This document shows positions 35,031 to 44,055 of a stretch of DNA of 64,000 bases, piece by piece; the first letter of the stretch is position 1; every line of letters starts with the position of its first letter. The notes under the pieces are model-generated. The model saw only the letters and a list, made by a program, of their open reading frames with translations. It had not been told where the DNA came from and searched no databases. The translations under genes and the position numbers were made by a program. Source of the stretch: an uncultured Tenacibaculum sp. (lineage in GTDB: Bacteria; Bacteroidota; Bacteroidia; Flavobacteriales; Flavobacteriaceae); assembly GCA_947501615.1 (NCBI GenBank), contig CANMWK010000003.1, positions 372,001 to 436,000 on the forward strand, written 5' to 3'.

Positions 35031-36419
35031 GTGAATTTAGCAAAGTACACATCAGAATTTAAGTACAACTGGCAGTTAGCAGCACCAGTAATGTTAGGAA
35101 TGTTAGGACATACTTTTGTAAGTTTTATCGATAATATTATGGTTGGTCAATTAGGAACTGCCGAGTTAGCTGCGGTTTCTTTAGGTAACAGTTTTATGTT
35201 TATTGCAATGTCTCTGGGAATTGGTTTTTCTACAGCGATTACACCTTTAATTGCTGAAGCTGACTCGGCAGAGAATTTCAAACAGGCAAAGTCTACCTTT
35301 AAACATGGATTGTTCTTATGTACTTCTTTAGGAATCCTAATGTTTCTCATGGTTTTTTTCTCAAAACCATTATTATATTTTATGAAACAACCCGATGAAG
35401 TAGTTGAATTGGCGATACCATATTTAAATTTAGTTGCTTTTTCTTTAATTCCACTAATTGTTTTTCAAGCATTTAAACAATTCAGCGACGGAATGTCTAT
35501 GACGCGTTATCCTATGTATGCTACCATTATTGCTAATGTTGCTAACGTAATTTTAAATTACTTGTTAATTTTTGGGAAATTTGGTTTTCCTGAAATGGGA
35601 ATTGTAGGTGCAGCTTACGGAACTTTATTGTCTCGTTTTGTTATGGTGTTGTATTTATGGTGGTTATTGACAAAAAAGGAGCGAACAAAACGATTGGTAA
35701 CGAATATCAAGTTTTTTGTTTTAGATAAGTTAATGCTGAAGAAGATCATCAGTTTGGGAGCGCCAAGTGCCATGCAAATGTTTTTTGAAGTAGCAATTTT
35801 TACTGCTGCTATCTGGCTAAGTGGTTTGTTAGGAAAAAATCCACAAGCAGCAAATCAGATTGCTTTAAATTTATCTTCTATGACATTTATGATTGCGATG
35901 GGACTTAGTGTTGCAGCTATGGTTAGAGTAGGAAATCAAAAAGGATTACAAAATTATATAGAATTAAGAAGAATAGCATTTTCTATCTTTTTATTAGGTG
36001 TTATTTTAGCTGTCGGATTCGCGATTATATTTTTCTCTTTTCATAAAATATTACCTAATGTGTATGTAGATTTAAATGATGCACAAAACTATACAGATAA
36101 TATGGAGGTAATAAAAATAGCTTCCTCTTTATTAATTGCAGCGGCATTTTTTCAAATTAGTGATAGTATTCAAGTAATGGTTTTAGGTGCTTTAAGAGGT
36201 TTACAAGATGTTGCTATACCTACTGTAATTACATTTATTTCGTATTGGTTAATTGGTTTTCCTGTAAGTTATTTTCTAGGAAAGGAAGATATGTACGGAA
36301 GTTTTGGAATTTGGTTAGGACTTTTAGCAGGACTAACTTCTGCTTCAATATTACTATTTTTACGCTTTAATTATCTAACTCAAAAATTGATACAAACAAA
36401 ACATAATGAACTTACCTAA
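35031..36419 (+). CDS. MATE-family multidrug efflux transporter
   Basis: The 462-residue protein has 12 predicted membrane helices in two MatE halves, beginning with LAAPVMLGMLGHTFVSFIDNIMVGQLGTAEL and a second half with SLGAPSAMQMFFEVAIF. Such transporters expel cationic compounds against sodium or protons. GTG 35031 gives MNLAKYTSEF as in relatives; the in-frame TTG just before it is also possible, while the upstream ATG is in another frame. It overlaps the next small gene by 14 bp. Confidence 0.93.
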   Translation: MNLAKYTSEFKYNWQLAAPVMLGMLGHTFVSFIDNIMVGQLGTAELAAVSLGNSFMFIAMSLGIGFSTAITPLIAEADSAENFKQAKSTFKHGLFLCTSLGILMFLMVFFSKPLLYFMKQPDEVVELAIPYLNLVAFSLIPLIVFQAFKQFSDGMSMTRYPMYATIIANVANVILNYLLIFGKFGFPEMGIVGAAYGTLLSRFVMVLYLWWLLTKKERTKRLVTNIKFFVLDKLMLKKIISLGAPSAMQMFFEVAIFTAAIWLSGLLGKNPQAANQIALNLSSMTFMIAMGLSVAAMVRVGNQKGLQNYIELRRIAFSIFLLGVILAVGFAIIFFSFHKILPNVYVDLNDAQNYTDNMEVIKIASSLLIAAAFFQISDSIQVMVLGALRGLQDVAIPTVITFISYWLIGFPVSYFLGKEDMYGSFGIWLGLLAGLTSASILLFLRFNYLTQKLIQTKHNELT

Positions 36420-36630
36420 ATTTTTATTAGCAGATAATAGTGAATTCGAAGAAGATATCTTCGTATTACACACAGAATACCCTAGATTTTTAATTAACTT
36501 AAAAGATGACTCAATTGAATGGTTTGAAGATTTAGCCGATGAAAACGAGCAAGAGTTAGCAAATGAACTAGAAGGTTTAATAGAGCAGGCGAGTGCATTT
36601 TATGACAAAGAAATGGAGCAATATCAATAA
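36406..36630 (+). CDS. small conserved acidic protein
   Basis: The 74-residue protein is acidic (FEEDIFVLHTEYPRFLINLKDD, DLADENEQELANELEGLIEQ), with no signal peptide or membrane segment. A similar gene often follows the MATE gene in flavobacteria, as far as I recall. The 14-bp overlap with the transporter gene implies co-translation. Function unknown. Confidence 0.7.
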   Translation: MNLPKFLLADNSEFEEDIFVLHTEYPRFLINLKDDSIEWFEDLADENEQELANELEGLIEQASAFYDKEMEQYQ

Positions 36631-36738
36631 TAAAGATTGAATTGTTTTATGAAGATATTAAATCTAAACTATCATGATTATCCATAGTATGTAATGATAA
36701 GTTGTTGTCAATGAGAATTCATTTTAAGTTTTAATCAT

Positions 36739-36850
36739 AATTAACATGAGTTCGACATAATTTTATCTTGAATCCATTGCAAATAGTAATGTCGTAATTA
36801 TTTGATTTACAGATTTAAAAATATATTTTTAAATCGAACTCACGTTAATT
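36739..36850. repeat. MITE-like element 1 bounded by 17-bp inverted repeats
   Basis: AATTAACATGAGTTCGA (36739-36755) and TCGAACTCACGTTAATT (36834-36850) are inverted repeats with one mismatch. The 112-bp segment has no gene. The same terminal sequence bounds a second element at 37411-37535. Confidence 0.55.
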
Positions 36851-36870
36851 AAGGTTAAGAATGAATTTAA

Positions 36871-36917
36871 AAAATAATGCACCTACTAAATTTTAAATTT
36901 AGTAGGTGCATTATTTT
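36871..36917. terminator. strong bidirectional hairpin terminator
   Basis: A nearly perfect 23-bp inverted repeat (36871-36893 with 36895-36917, GC part CACCTAC/GTAGGTG) with A and T tails. It ends the minus-strand gene at 36939 and may end rightward transcription from the MATE operon. Confidence 0.85.
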
Positions 36918-36938
36918 TGTTTATAGCGATGTATACCG

Positions 36939-37298
36939 TTATTTTACAATTACTTTGTCTATAGTTGCAGTACTATCACAACGAATTACATACAAATCTA
37001 TTTTTGTACTTGTTACATAATATTCTGCACAAGGTCTAAGGCGTGGTTTACTTTTACCAAAGTTAACATCTGCTGTTTTTAAAATATTAGAAATTTGAGC
37101 AGTATCAATACTATTCAATTCCATCACAGATTTTGCCTCACTAGAAAATAATCTTTTTTTGATTCGAATACTCTTTAAAGTACGAGCATCCATACCATAA
37201 TCAAAACTAACTTTTTTATTTTTCCAAAAGAAAGAAACAGCCAAAGTTCCTAAGGCTAAACCTATTAAATAAAAACCTATTCTTTTAAGTAGTTGCAT
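36939..37298 (-). CDS. small membrane-anchored protein, DUF4258-like
   Basis: The 119-residue protein has an N-terminal membrane anchor (IGFYLIGLALGTLAVSFFW), then FDYGMDARTLKSIRIKKRLFS, ADVNFGKSKPRLRPCAEYYV and LYVIRCDSTATIDKV with two cysteines. Proteins of this pattern in flavobacteria are commonly labelled DUF4258-containing; that is from memory. Function unknown. It is monocistronic, bounded by a strong terminator. Confidence 0.6.
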   Translation of the reverse strand: MQLLKRIGFYLIGLALGTLAVSFFWKNKKVSFDYGMDARTLKSIRIKKRLFSSEAKSVMELNSIDTAQISNILKTADVNFGKSKPRLRPCAEYYVTSTKIDLYVIRCDSTATIDKVIVK

Positions 37299-37410
37299 TA
37301 TAAAAATTTACGCTTCAAAAGTATTAATATATACCTAAATGATATAATTTTTTTGAATATATCTTTTTGCTATTATTATTTTAAATTTTTCATAGATACA
37401 ATTTTATTAA

Positions 37411-37535
37411 TAACGTGAGTTTGACTTAAAGAAAACATAGTGTTTTGAAAATTAAATACTTGTGAATAATACCGCTAGTAAATGTCACTTGACAAACATT
37501 TGATTTTCATCATGATTTATATCGAACTCACGATA
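37411..37535. repeat. MITE-like element 2 bounded by inverted repeats
   Basis: TAACGTGAGTTTGA (37411-37424) and TCGAACTCACGATA (37522-37535) form inverted repeats (12 of 14 match) of the same sequence that bounds element 1. The 125-bp interior differs from element 1, and has no gene. Confidence 0.5.
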
Positions 37536-37620
37536 AATATGTCAATTTTTTTATTTTTTACTTTTTAAAGGTAGGGTAAAAATTTATTTAACTGTTTACT
37601 TAAAAATAAAAACAGCAAAA

Positions 37621-38604
37621 ATGAAATTACTATCTTTTAATTTAAAAACATTTATTTTACTATTATCATCATTATTAATTGTTTCTTGTAATGATGACGA
37701 TACTCCGATTACTATGGAGGAAAATAATACTGTGTTTAATGAACTTTTAGGAACATGGTTAATACAAGAAAGCACAATTAATGGTACTCCTGTTAATAGC
37801 GAATCTTTTAATTGTTTAAAAACGTCTAACATAAATTTTACAGCAAATAAATACGAGTTAAATTATAATAAGAAAGGTACAGGAGCTTTTGCTGCTGGTT
37901 GTGCTGTTACTCAACAATATTCAGGTACATATGAAGTGGATAAAGAAGGTAAAGTTGACTTAAACTCTAATGAAGGGCTTACTGCAATTTTAAAGGAAGG
38001 GAAATTAATAGTAACTACTGTTGACGGTACCACAAAACAAGAGGATGTGTTTATTAATGAGAAAGATATCGTTAGTAATGTTTTAGATACGGATAACAGT
38101 ACTACAACAGGAGGAGAAGTAACTACTCCACCAGTAGAAACACAAGAGTTTAAAGATTTAAAGAATAAATTACAGGGTAAATGGGGATTAAATTCTTTCG
38201 AAATTAATGGAGAACAATTAATGTTAAGTTCTTGTAGATTAGAATCTATACTTGAATTTAAGAATAATAATAATGAGATTTTTATTCTTCAAAAGAAAGC
38301 AACTTTTACACAAGGAGATTTACGTAAATATGGTATAGGTATTGGTGGTGTAGGAATTCAAACTGTACAAGTAACCAAATCTTTTGCCAATGGTGATAAT
38401 AAAGATAAAGTAATTGTTGACAGTAATGCTTCTTGTAAATTCGTAAAAGAAAGTACTAGAATTTTTGAACATGTTAATGGAAATGTATTAAAAATAAAAA
38501 CTAGAAACATCGAGTTTAAATTAGTAGATGATACGACTATAGAACTTACATTTAAAAACTTAGATACAAATACTGAAGGAAAACAGATATACAAGAAATT
38601 GTAA
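37621..38604 (+). CDS. lipoprotein with two lipocalin-like domains
   Basis: The 327-residue product has a lipoprotein signal ending LLIVSCNDDD, an acidic post-lipobox sequence typical of surface export. Two lipocalin-like modules follow: the first at ~residues 38-150 (LLGTWLIQESTINGTP, YSGTYEVDKEGKVDL), the second from ~175 (LQGKWGLNSFEINGEQL, TIELTFKNLDTN). The role is unknown; lipocalin-like lipoproteins of this kind are abundant in flavobacteria. It lies alone after element 2. Confidence 0.75.
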   Translation: MKLLSFNLKTFILLLSSLLIVSCNDDDTPITMEENNTVFNELLGTWLIQESTINGTPVNSESFNCLKTSNINFTANKYELNYNKKGTGAFAAGCAVTQQYSGTYEVDKEGKVDLNSNEGLTAILKEGKLIVTTVDGTTKQEDVFINEKDIVSNVLDTDNSTTTGGEVTTPPVETQEFKDLKNKLQGKWGLNSFEINGEQLMLSSCRLESILEFKNNNNEIFILQKKATFTQGDLRKYGIGIGGVGIQTVQVTKSFANGDNKDKVIVDSNASCKFVKESTRIFEHVNGNVLKIKTRNIEFKLVDDTTIELTFKNLDTNTEGKQIYKKL

Positions 38605-38621
38605 TCTTTTTTAGTTGAAAA

Positions 38622-38653
38622 AGAAGAAACCTTAAGAGATTAAGGTTTCTTCT
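38622..38653. terminator. terminator between convergent genes
   Basis: A perfect 14-bp stem (38622-38635 with 38640-38653) has a GAGA loop. On the minus strand it is followed by TTTTT, so it can end the operon at 38701-43165 as well as the lipoprotein gene. Confidence 0.8.
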
Positions 38654-38700
38654 ATAAACTACCAAAAAATTAATTTTGGTAATTCCCCCAATTGTTAGTT

Positions 38701-39411
38701 TTATAAAGGGATAAATGCTTGAATTTTATAAAATTCATCGGCATTTAAATTGTCATTTGAAATATTTGGACCAAAAGCGAAACGAAACCAAACTCCATTA
38801 TTTAGTGTTGCCTTAACATAACCGCCTAAGAACTGATATAGCGTTTTGGTATCTCCAGTATCTACTCTAGTCTGACCCAAATGCTCATAAAATCCTCCAA
38901 AAGAAAAAGAGTCACTTACTTTAAAACCAGGAATAACCCAGTTTAACATTAAATCTTGTGAACTTCCTTCTCCACGTAAACTCATGTAGTATGCATGATA
39001 GGTCTCAAATTCAAATCTTCCAGAATTGTAAATAGCAAGAACACTAGGAATAAAGCTTTCTGCTATTTTAGTTCCAGCAGTTTGTGATAGTAGTTTTCCA
39101 TGACCGAAACCTAAACTAGGATTCACAAATAGTTTACCGTCTTTTGAAGCAAAACCTAAACCAACACCAGTTTCTAGAAATAAATCTTTTCCTTGATTTC
39201 CAAAAGATGGATTTACCCAAAAAACACTGTAAAAAGTTAATTTGGTTCTAGGTTTAAGATCGTAAGAACCTAAAAAAACGTTATTGAATCCAGCACCACT
39301 ATTATGAATAGGCATGATAGCGAAAGTGGTTTTAGATTTTTTTTCTTCTTGTGCAAAAATGGATGTTATAGAAAAACATAAAATTGTGATAAAAATGATT
39401 GATTTTTTCAT
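38701..39411 (-). CDS. exported DUF6733-like barrel protein, last gene of the adenylation operon
   Basis: The 236-residue product has a signal peptide (IFITILCFSITSIFAQ). The body is beta-strand-rich with LTFYSVFWVNPSFGNQG, LETGVGLGFASKDGKLFVNP and FRFAFGPNIS, a pattern I associate tentatively with DUF6733, probably a small outer-membrane or periplasmic barrel. It starts 19 bp after the crotonase gene and is clearly in the same operon as the adenylation enzyme. Role unknown; it could export or bind the operon's product. Confidence 0.6.
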   Translation of the reverse strand: MKKSIIFITILCFSITSIFAQEEKKSKTTFAIMPIHNSGAGFNNVFLGSYDLKPRTKLTFYSVFWVNPSFGNQGKDLFLETGVGLGFASKDGKLFVNPSLGFGHGKLLSQTAGTKIAESFIPSVLAIYNSGRFEFETYHAYYMSLRGEGSSQDLMLNWVIPGFKVSDSFSFGGFYEHLGQTRVDTGDTKTLYQFLGGYVKATLNNGVWFRFAFGPNISNDNLNADEFYKIQAFIPL

Positions 39412-39430
39412 GATAAATTGAGGTTAAATA

Positions 39431-40189
39431 TTAATTAAATTTTGGGGTTCTTTTTTCTAAAAAGGCATTCATGCCTTCAGTTTGATTTTGAGTATGGAAT
39501 AAGGAATGAAATAACTTTCTCTCGAAGACAATTCCATCTTTTAAACTACTTTCTAAAGCTTGGTTTGTAGCTTCTTTGGCTGCTTTTAATGCCGTTTTTG
39601 AATACGAAGCTATTAACTGCGCTTTTTCAATACTATGTTCTAGAAAATTTTCAATAGGAAGAATTTGAGTTGCAAGTCCTATTTTTTCAGCTTCTTTAGC
39701 AGTAATTGTTTTTCCTGTTAAGATAATTTCCATGGCTTTAGATTTTCCGATTAGTCTTGTTAATCGTTGTGTTCCGCCAATACCAGGAATGACGCCTAAT
39801 TTGATTTCAGGCTGTCCAAATTGTGCGTTTTCAGATGCATAAATAATATCACACATCATAGCAAGTTCGCATCCACCGCCAAAAGCATAACCATTAACAG
39901 CGGCAACTATAGGAGTTTTGATACGAGAGAACATTTCCCAATAGCCGAAATAATCTTCATTAAACATTGCTGTAAAATCTTTTTGAGCCATCTCTTTTAT
40001 ATCAGCACCAGCACAAAAAGCGTTATTGTTTCCTGTAATTATAAAGCATCCAATGTTTGGTGAAGCGTCATATTTTAATAATCCAGCGATTAACTCATAC
40101 ATGAGCTCTGAATTTAGTGCGTTAAGTGCTTTAGGACGGTTTAATTTGGCAATAACGATCCTATCTATTTTTTCAAATAGTACATTCAT
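39431..40189 (-). CDS. enoyl-CoA hydratase/isomerase (crotonase) family enzyme
   Basis: The 252-residue protein has the crotonase motifs AFCAGADIKEM (oxyanion hole), NGYAFGGGCELAMMCD, and the catalytic Glu region FGQPEIKLGVIPGIGGTQRL, so both conserved acidic residues are present as in true hydratases. It acts on a thioester substrate, normally CoA-bound. Gene order places it between the membrane reductase-like gene (21 bp upstream) and the DUF6733-like gene. It could be part of a dedicated acyl-thioester pathway or a recruited general hydratase. Confidence 0.92.
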   Translation of the reverse strand: MNVLFEKIDRIVIAKLNRPKALNALNSELMYELIAGLLKYDASPNIGCFIITGNNNAFCAGADIKEMAQKDFTAMFNEDYFGYWEMFSRIKTPIVAAVNGYAFGGGCELAMMCDIIYASENAQFGQPEIKLGVIPGIGGTQRLTRLIGKSKAMEIILTGKTITAKEAEKIGLATQILPIENFLEHSIEKAQLIASYSKTALKAAKEATNQALESSLKDGIVFERKLFHSLFHTQNQTEGMNAFLEKRTPKFN

Positions 40190-40210
40190 AAATAATATGT
40201 TTTGTGAGGG

Positions 40211-41524
40211 TTAAGAGTCCCAAATAGCTCCGTAGGCAGGAATTCCGATATATTCCATACTGTGTACTACTTTTTGGGTTAAACTTTGGTTAGAAATACA
40301 GATCACAGCTTCAGCATTAAAATCTTTGTAAGCTTTGTAAGCAAGTTTTACTAAATCGGGTTTACCATGTTCGTCTGTATTCCAAATAATAGCATTGGGT
40401 TGCACATTTTTAATTTCATTAACTAATGCCTCTCCGTATGTTTTTTCTGGAGATCGAGTAGACCAAATTAAAACTGAAGGGACCTCATTAAGTAACAGAT
40501 GTGGTAAGCAGGGACCAATACCGCTTCCTGTGGCAACCCAAATTACTTTTTTAAATAATTGATCTACGTTTCCAACACCAGCAGTAGGAATTCCTTTTAC
40601 CCAAATTTTGTTAGGTTTTTCTGAAATGAATTTACCTGTCCAATCTCCAGCACGAGAAATAGTTAAACGAAACCCAGTTTTATCAGGAGCAGGAACATTT
40701 GCAAATGAATGCCATTCTAATAAAGGATTTCGACTTAATGCTGTAGATGAACCAGCAAATGGTGTAACTCCATAATCGAAACTAGTTAAGGCAACATGAT
40801 TAGAAGGACTATCGATATTAATATCAACTTTTTTCAAACGTAACCAAGGAATAATAACACTTATAGTTAATGTAACTAAAATCCAAAAATCTAATTTATT
40901 CCATAATGAAACAGATGGAGATTCTAATTGTACAAAGAGCAACATTTGTATCCAGAATAAGATCAAAACAGACCAACCACCAATTCGATGTGTAATTTCA
41001 AATTGATTATGATATTTAGCTCTCATTTTTGGTAATGCCATAACCACTATAGTTACGAGCAATACCAAAATAAGTGTGGTTATAATTACAATAGGACTAT
41101 TAATTTGATACGTATGATTAGAAATACTTTTATAAATACCCCAAACAAATACAAAATACCATAACGTTCCCATAGTAGCACTAGAGCTATGCAATCCTCC
41201 AAAATGATATACTTTAGCGCAAATTCTTCGAATAAACAAAGGCCAGTGTTTAGGTACACTTGTCGCTATTTTAAATAAGAGGTTAATTACATACTGCTGT
41301 CGAATTAATATAGCGAGTGTAAAGTTGAAAAGAATAACTCTAGAAATTTTATAAATCGCTATGCTTTCAGTGTTAAACCAATTCCAAGAAGTTAATCCAT
41401 TGTAAAAAATAACACAATTTATAAACGTAATTAAAAGGAATAACCTTTTGTAAGGAATTAATAAAGGATGTTTTCCTAACCGATACAAAAAACTCTTTTT
41501 AGGTGGTAAAATTATTGTATTCAT
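40211..41524 (-). CDS. ferric-reductase-like integral membrane flavoprotein
   Basis: The 437-residue protein has about six hydrophobic segments in residues 20-245 with histidines suited to heme binding (YHFGGLHSSSATMG, THRIGGWSVLILFW). The C-terminal half resembles ferredoxin-NADP reductase: flavin region RLTISRAGDWTGKFIS, nucleotide loop WVATGSGIGPCLPHLL, and an end AYGAIWDS. From memory, fungal NRPS-like proteins carry this same module, with the AIWDS end, fused behind an adenylation domain; here the adenylation enzyme is a separate gene 6 bp upstream. Likely transfers electrons from NAD(P)H across or within the membrane; substrate unknown. Confidence 0.75.
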   Translation of the reverse strand: MNTIILPPKKSFLYRLGKHPLLIPYKRLFLLITFINCVIFYNGLTSWNWFNTESIAIYKISRVILFNFTLAILIRQQYVINLLFKIATSVPKHWPLFIRRICAKVYHFGGLHSSSATMGTLWYFVFVWGIYKSISNHTYQINSPIVIITTLILVLLVTIVVMALPKMRAKYHNQFEITHRIGGWSVLILFWIQMLLFVQLESPSVSLWNKLDFWILVTLTISVIIPWLRLKKVDINIDSPSNHVALTSFDYGVTPFAGSSTALSRNPLLEWHSFANVPAPDKTGFRLTISRAGDWTGKFISEKPNKIWVKGIPTAGVGNVDQLFKKVIWVATGSGIGPCLPHLLLNEVPSVLIWSTRSPEKTYGEALVNEIKNVQPNAIIWNTDEHGKPDLVKLAYKAYKDFNAEAVICISNQSLTQKVVHSMEYIGIPAYGAIWDS

Positions 41525-41530
41525 AAGTTC

Positions 41531-43165
41531 TTATTTTAAGTAGGAAGTTCTAATTTTACGTTTGTCTATTTTACCTCTAGAGGTTTTCGGAAGTTCATCT
41601 ACAAACTTAAATTCACTAGGAACATAATAATAGGGAAGACTCTTCTCTATAGCTTTAATAATATTATTTACTAAAGTATCTGTAGCTTCTTGAACAGTTG
41701 TTAAACTAATAAATGAGACTAAGAAGTTTTTGTGTTTTAGTGTAACGGCTCGTTTTACTTGGCTAAAGTTTTCAATAATCTTAGTAATTGCATCGAGTTC
41801 TACACGAAAGCCTTTAATTTTTACTTGATCGTCAATCCTTCCATAATGAATAAGCTCTCCATTTTCATCCCATCTACCTAAATCTCCAGTATTAAACATC
41901 ATACTTTCTTCTTTTAAAAAAAGATCTTTAGCATAACGACTTTTATTTAAATCATTGTTATTAATGTATCCCTTAGTAACACAATCGCCACCAGCCCACA
42001 TGACACCTACATCACCAATTTTCACAGGTTTTTTTTCATTATCTAATACATAAACAGTGTTATTAGGTGTTGGTTTACCTATAGAAAGCTCATAACTATT
42101 AGCTTTACATTTTTTCATGGTATTTACAATCGTAGTTTCTGTAGGGCCACAACAGTTGTAAAAATTACATTTCTTAGACCATGTATTTGCTAATATTACA
42201 GGGCAAGGTTCTCCCGCTACAGCTACTGCTGTGATTTCATGACATAACTCTGCATCTATTGTAGTAAGTATTGTTGGAGTAGCAATAATAACATTGGCTT
42301 GCTTCGCTGTTTCTTCAATATTTTTTTCACGAATGAGTAGTGTTCCTCCGTTTCCTAAACAACCTAAAATTTCCCAAGCAGCCATATCAAACGAAATATT
42401 CAAAATCTGCGCTACTTTTACGCCAGGAGCAATACCAAGGTTCCCTGGAGCATTATAAAGAATATTACATAGGTTTTTATGTGTTACTTCTACACCGTTT
42501 GGTGTTCCGGTAGTTCCTGAAGTAAATAAAATAAAGCAAGAGGTGTTTATATCATCATTTACATGATTAATTAACCGAATATTACCATATAAATTTTTGT
42601 AAATCTCTTTTTCTAATTCAATATCGATTTGAATGAGTTGATTACTATTAAAAAAGTTTAATTTTTCTGTATAATTGGATTGTGTTAAGATAAGCTTGAC
42701 ATCACTAAGTTCAGATATTTCACTTAACATTTTTTTAGGAACTATTCTAGGGTCTTGAGGAATATAAACAGCTCTTAATTTCAAAATAGCAATAATTCCT
42801 ATTAACATTTCTATAGATCGGTGGGTATATAAACCTATTTTGTCTCCTCTTTTAATTCCTTTTTGCTTTAAAACCAAAGCCAATATGGTAGCTTCATCAT
42901 CTAGTTGTTTGTATGTAATAGTTAAATTTTGATACCTAGCAGCAATGTTTTTTGGAGTTTTAGAAGCCCAATATTCAAAAGCATGAATTACATTTTTATA
43001 TGGTGTTTTAACAGTATCTGCTATTCCATACTCGATAAATAGGTTTTGATCTTCAGTAGATAAATGTTTAATTTCTTGTAAATTAATTTGTTGTTTTCGG
43101 GAATTGATTTCTTCGTGTAAAATCAATGAGAAGTTACCATCATCATTAATAATTGATTTTTTCAT
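41531..43165 (-). CDS. stand-alone NRPS-type adenylation enzyme (AMP-binding)
   Basis: The 544-residue protein has the adenylation core motifs: A3 ILFTSGTTGTPNGVEVTH (Asn where Lys is usual), A4-like ISFDMAAWEILG, A5 NCCGPTETT, A7 MFNTGDLGRW, A8 GRIDDQVKIKGFRVEL and the A10 lysine in TSRGKIDKRKI. It should activate a carboxylate, probably an amino acid, as an adenylate. There is no carrier or thioesterase domain attached and none next door. It is the first gene of a four-gene operon and is divergent from a two-component system. What receives the activated group is the open question. Confidence 0.9.
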   Translation of the reverse strand: MKKSIINDDGNFSLILHEEINSRKQQINLQEIKHLSTEDQNLFIEYGIADTVKTPYKNVIHAFEYWASKTPKNIAARYQNLTITYKQLDDEATILALVLKQKGIKRGDKIGLYTHRSIEMLIGIIAILKLRAVYIPQDPRIVPKKMLSEISELSDVKLILTQSNYTEKLNFFNSNQLIQIDIELEKEIYKNLYGNIRLINHVNDDINTSCFILFTSGTTGTPNGVEVTHKNLCNILYNAPGNLGIAPGVKVAQILNISFDMAAWEILGCLGNGGTLLIREKNIEETAKQANVIIATPTILTTIDAELCHEITAVAVAGEPCPVILANTWSKKCNFYNCCGPTETTIVNTMKKCKANSYELSIGKPTPNNTVYVLDNEKKPVKIGDVGVMWAGGDCVTKGYINNNDLNKSRYAKDLFLKEESMMFNTGDLGRWDENGELIHYGRIDDQVKIKGFRVELDAITKIIENFSQVKRAVTLKHKNFLVSFISLTTVQEATDTLVNNIIKAIEKSLPYYYVPSEFKFVDELPKTSRGKIDKRKIRTSYLK

Positions 43166-43191
43166 GATTTATTTTAATAAAGGTTAATACT

Positions 43192-43218
43192 AAAATTGAT
43201 GAACTGCAGTTCAATTTT
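43192..43218. promoter_or_regulatory. operator-like palindrome upstream of the adenylation operon
   Basis: The perfect 12-bp palindrome GAACTGCAGTTC (43201-43212) is flanked by AAAATT..AATTTT, giving an extended dyad. It sits 27-53 bp before the adenylation gene start and could be an operator or a leader hairpin. Confidence 0.45.
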
Positions 43219-43240
43219 ATGATGACAAATAACTTTTTAA

Positions 43241-43267
43241 AGTATCACAGAAGTATCACAGAAGTAT
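43241..43267. promoter_or_regulatory. 11-bp direct repeats, likely binding site of the OmpR-type regulator
   Basis: AGTATCACAGA occurs twice head to tail (43241-43251 and 43252-43262), followed by a partial third copy AGTAT (43263-43267). The 11-bp period equals one helical turn, the arrangement bound by OmpR/PhoB-type regulators. It lies between the adenylation operon and the regulator gene, just upstream of the regulator's presumed promoter. Confidence 0.55.
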
Positions 43268-43294
43268 AAAATATATGTAACATTTAATTTTTTT

Positions 43295-43302
43295 TAATTT
43301 AG
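43295..43302 (+). promoter_or_regulatory. candidate -7 box (TAATTTAG) of the regulator-kinase operon
   Basis: TAATTTAG differs from TAnnTTTG by one base and lies 27 bp before the ATG. The direct repeats end about 28 bp further upstream, where an activator would contact the polymerase. Confidence 0.35.
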
Positions 43303-43329
43303 CGCATCTCCTATATAAATCTATCTTTC

Positions 43330-44055
43330 ATGAAAACAATCTTAATTATCGACGATGATATATCAATTTCAAACCTTTTAAAAATTCATATTCTAAATCA
43401 TGGCTATACAGCAGAATTAGCTTTTGAAGGCTTACAAGGTCTTAATTTAGCTTTAACACACGATTATGCTTTAATTCTTTTAGATATCTCTTTACCAAAA
43501 CTAGATGGAATTGAAATATGTAAAAGAATTCGTCAAAAGAAGGAAGTACCAATTATCATGCTTACTGGAAATACAAACGAATTAGACAAAGTGTTAAGTT
43601 TAGAATTAGGAGCAGACGATTATGTTACCAAACCTTTTGGGGTTAGAGAGTTAATCGCTAGAATTAAGGCAGTACTAAGACGGTATGAGTATAATTTTAC
43701 TACTGACATAAACAGAACGCTTATATTTGACGACTTAACCATTAATATCCCTAAACGTATCGTACATAGAGGTACATTAAAAATTAGTCTATCTCCTAAA
43801 GAATTTGACTTGTTAATATTGTTTGCTAATAACCCAGGGAAAGTATATAGTAGATCTAATTTACTACAGTTAGTTTGGGGGTATAATTTTAAAGGTTATT
43901 CGCATACAGTAAATTCACATATTAACAGATTAAGAAATAAGTTGGAGGTAGATATGACAAATCCAAAATACATACTTACAGAATGGGGGATTGGGTATAA
44001 ATTTAATGAAGCGTTAACGACCTGTTTAGATGATGAAGTTTCGATCATTGCCTAA
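43330..44055 (+). CDS. OmpR/PhoB-family response regulator
   Basis: The 241-residue protein has a receiver domain with IIDDD, phospho-acceptor Asp52 in ILLDISLPKLDG and Lys in VTKPFG, and a C-terminal winged-helix domain (LSPKEFDLLILFANNPGKVYSRSNLLQLVWG, VNSHINRLRNKLE). It overlaps its kinase gene by 26 bp. Position and the direct repeats at 43241 make it the likely controller of the divergent adenylation operon and of itself. Confidence 0.95.
   Translation: MKTILIIDDDISISNLLKIHILNHGYTAELAFEGLQGLNLALTHDYALILLDISLPKLDGIEICKRIRQKKEVPIIMLTGNTNELDKVLSLELGADDYVTKPFGVRELIARIKAVLRRYEYNFTTDINRTLIFDDLTINIPKRIVHRGTLKISLSPKEFDLLILFANNPGKVYSRSNLLQLVWGYNFKGYSHTVNSHINRLRNKLEVDMTNPKYILTEWGIGYKFNEALTTCLDDEVSIIA

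Noticed and set aside
41531-43165. Treating the adenylation gene as part of a complete non-ribosomal peptide synthetase
   Set aside because: No condensation, carrier or thioesterase domain is present in the gene or its neighbours.
43241-43267. Short tandem repeat as a possible CRISPR fragment
   Set aside because: Units are 11 bp with no spacers; the helical period fits a regulator site better.
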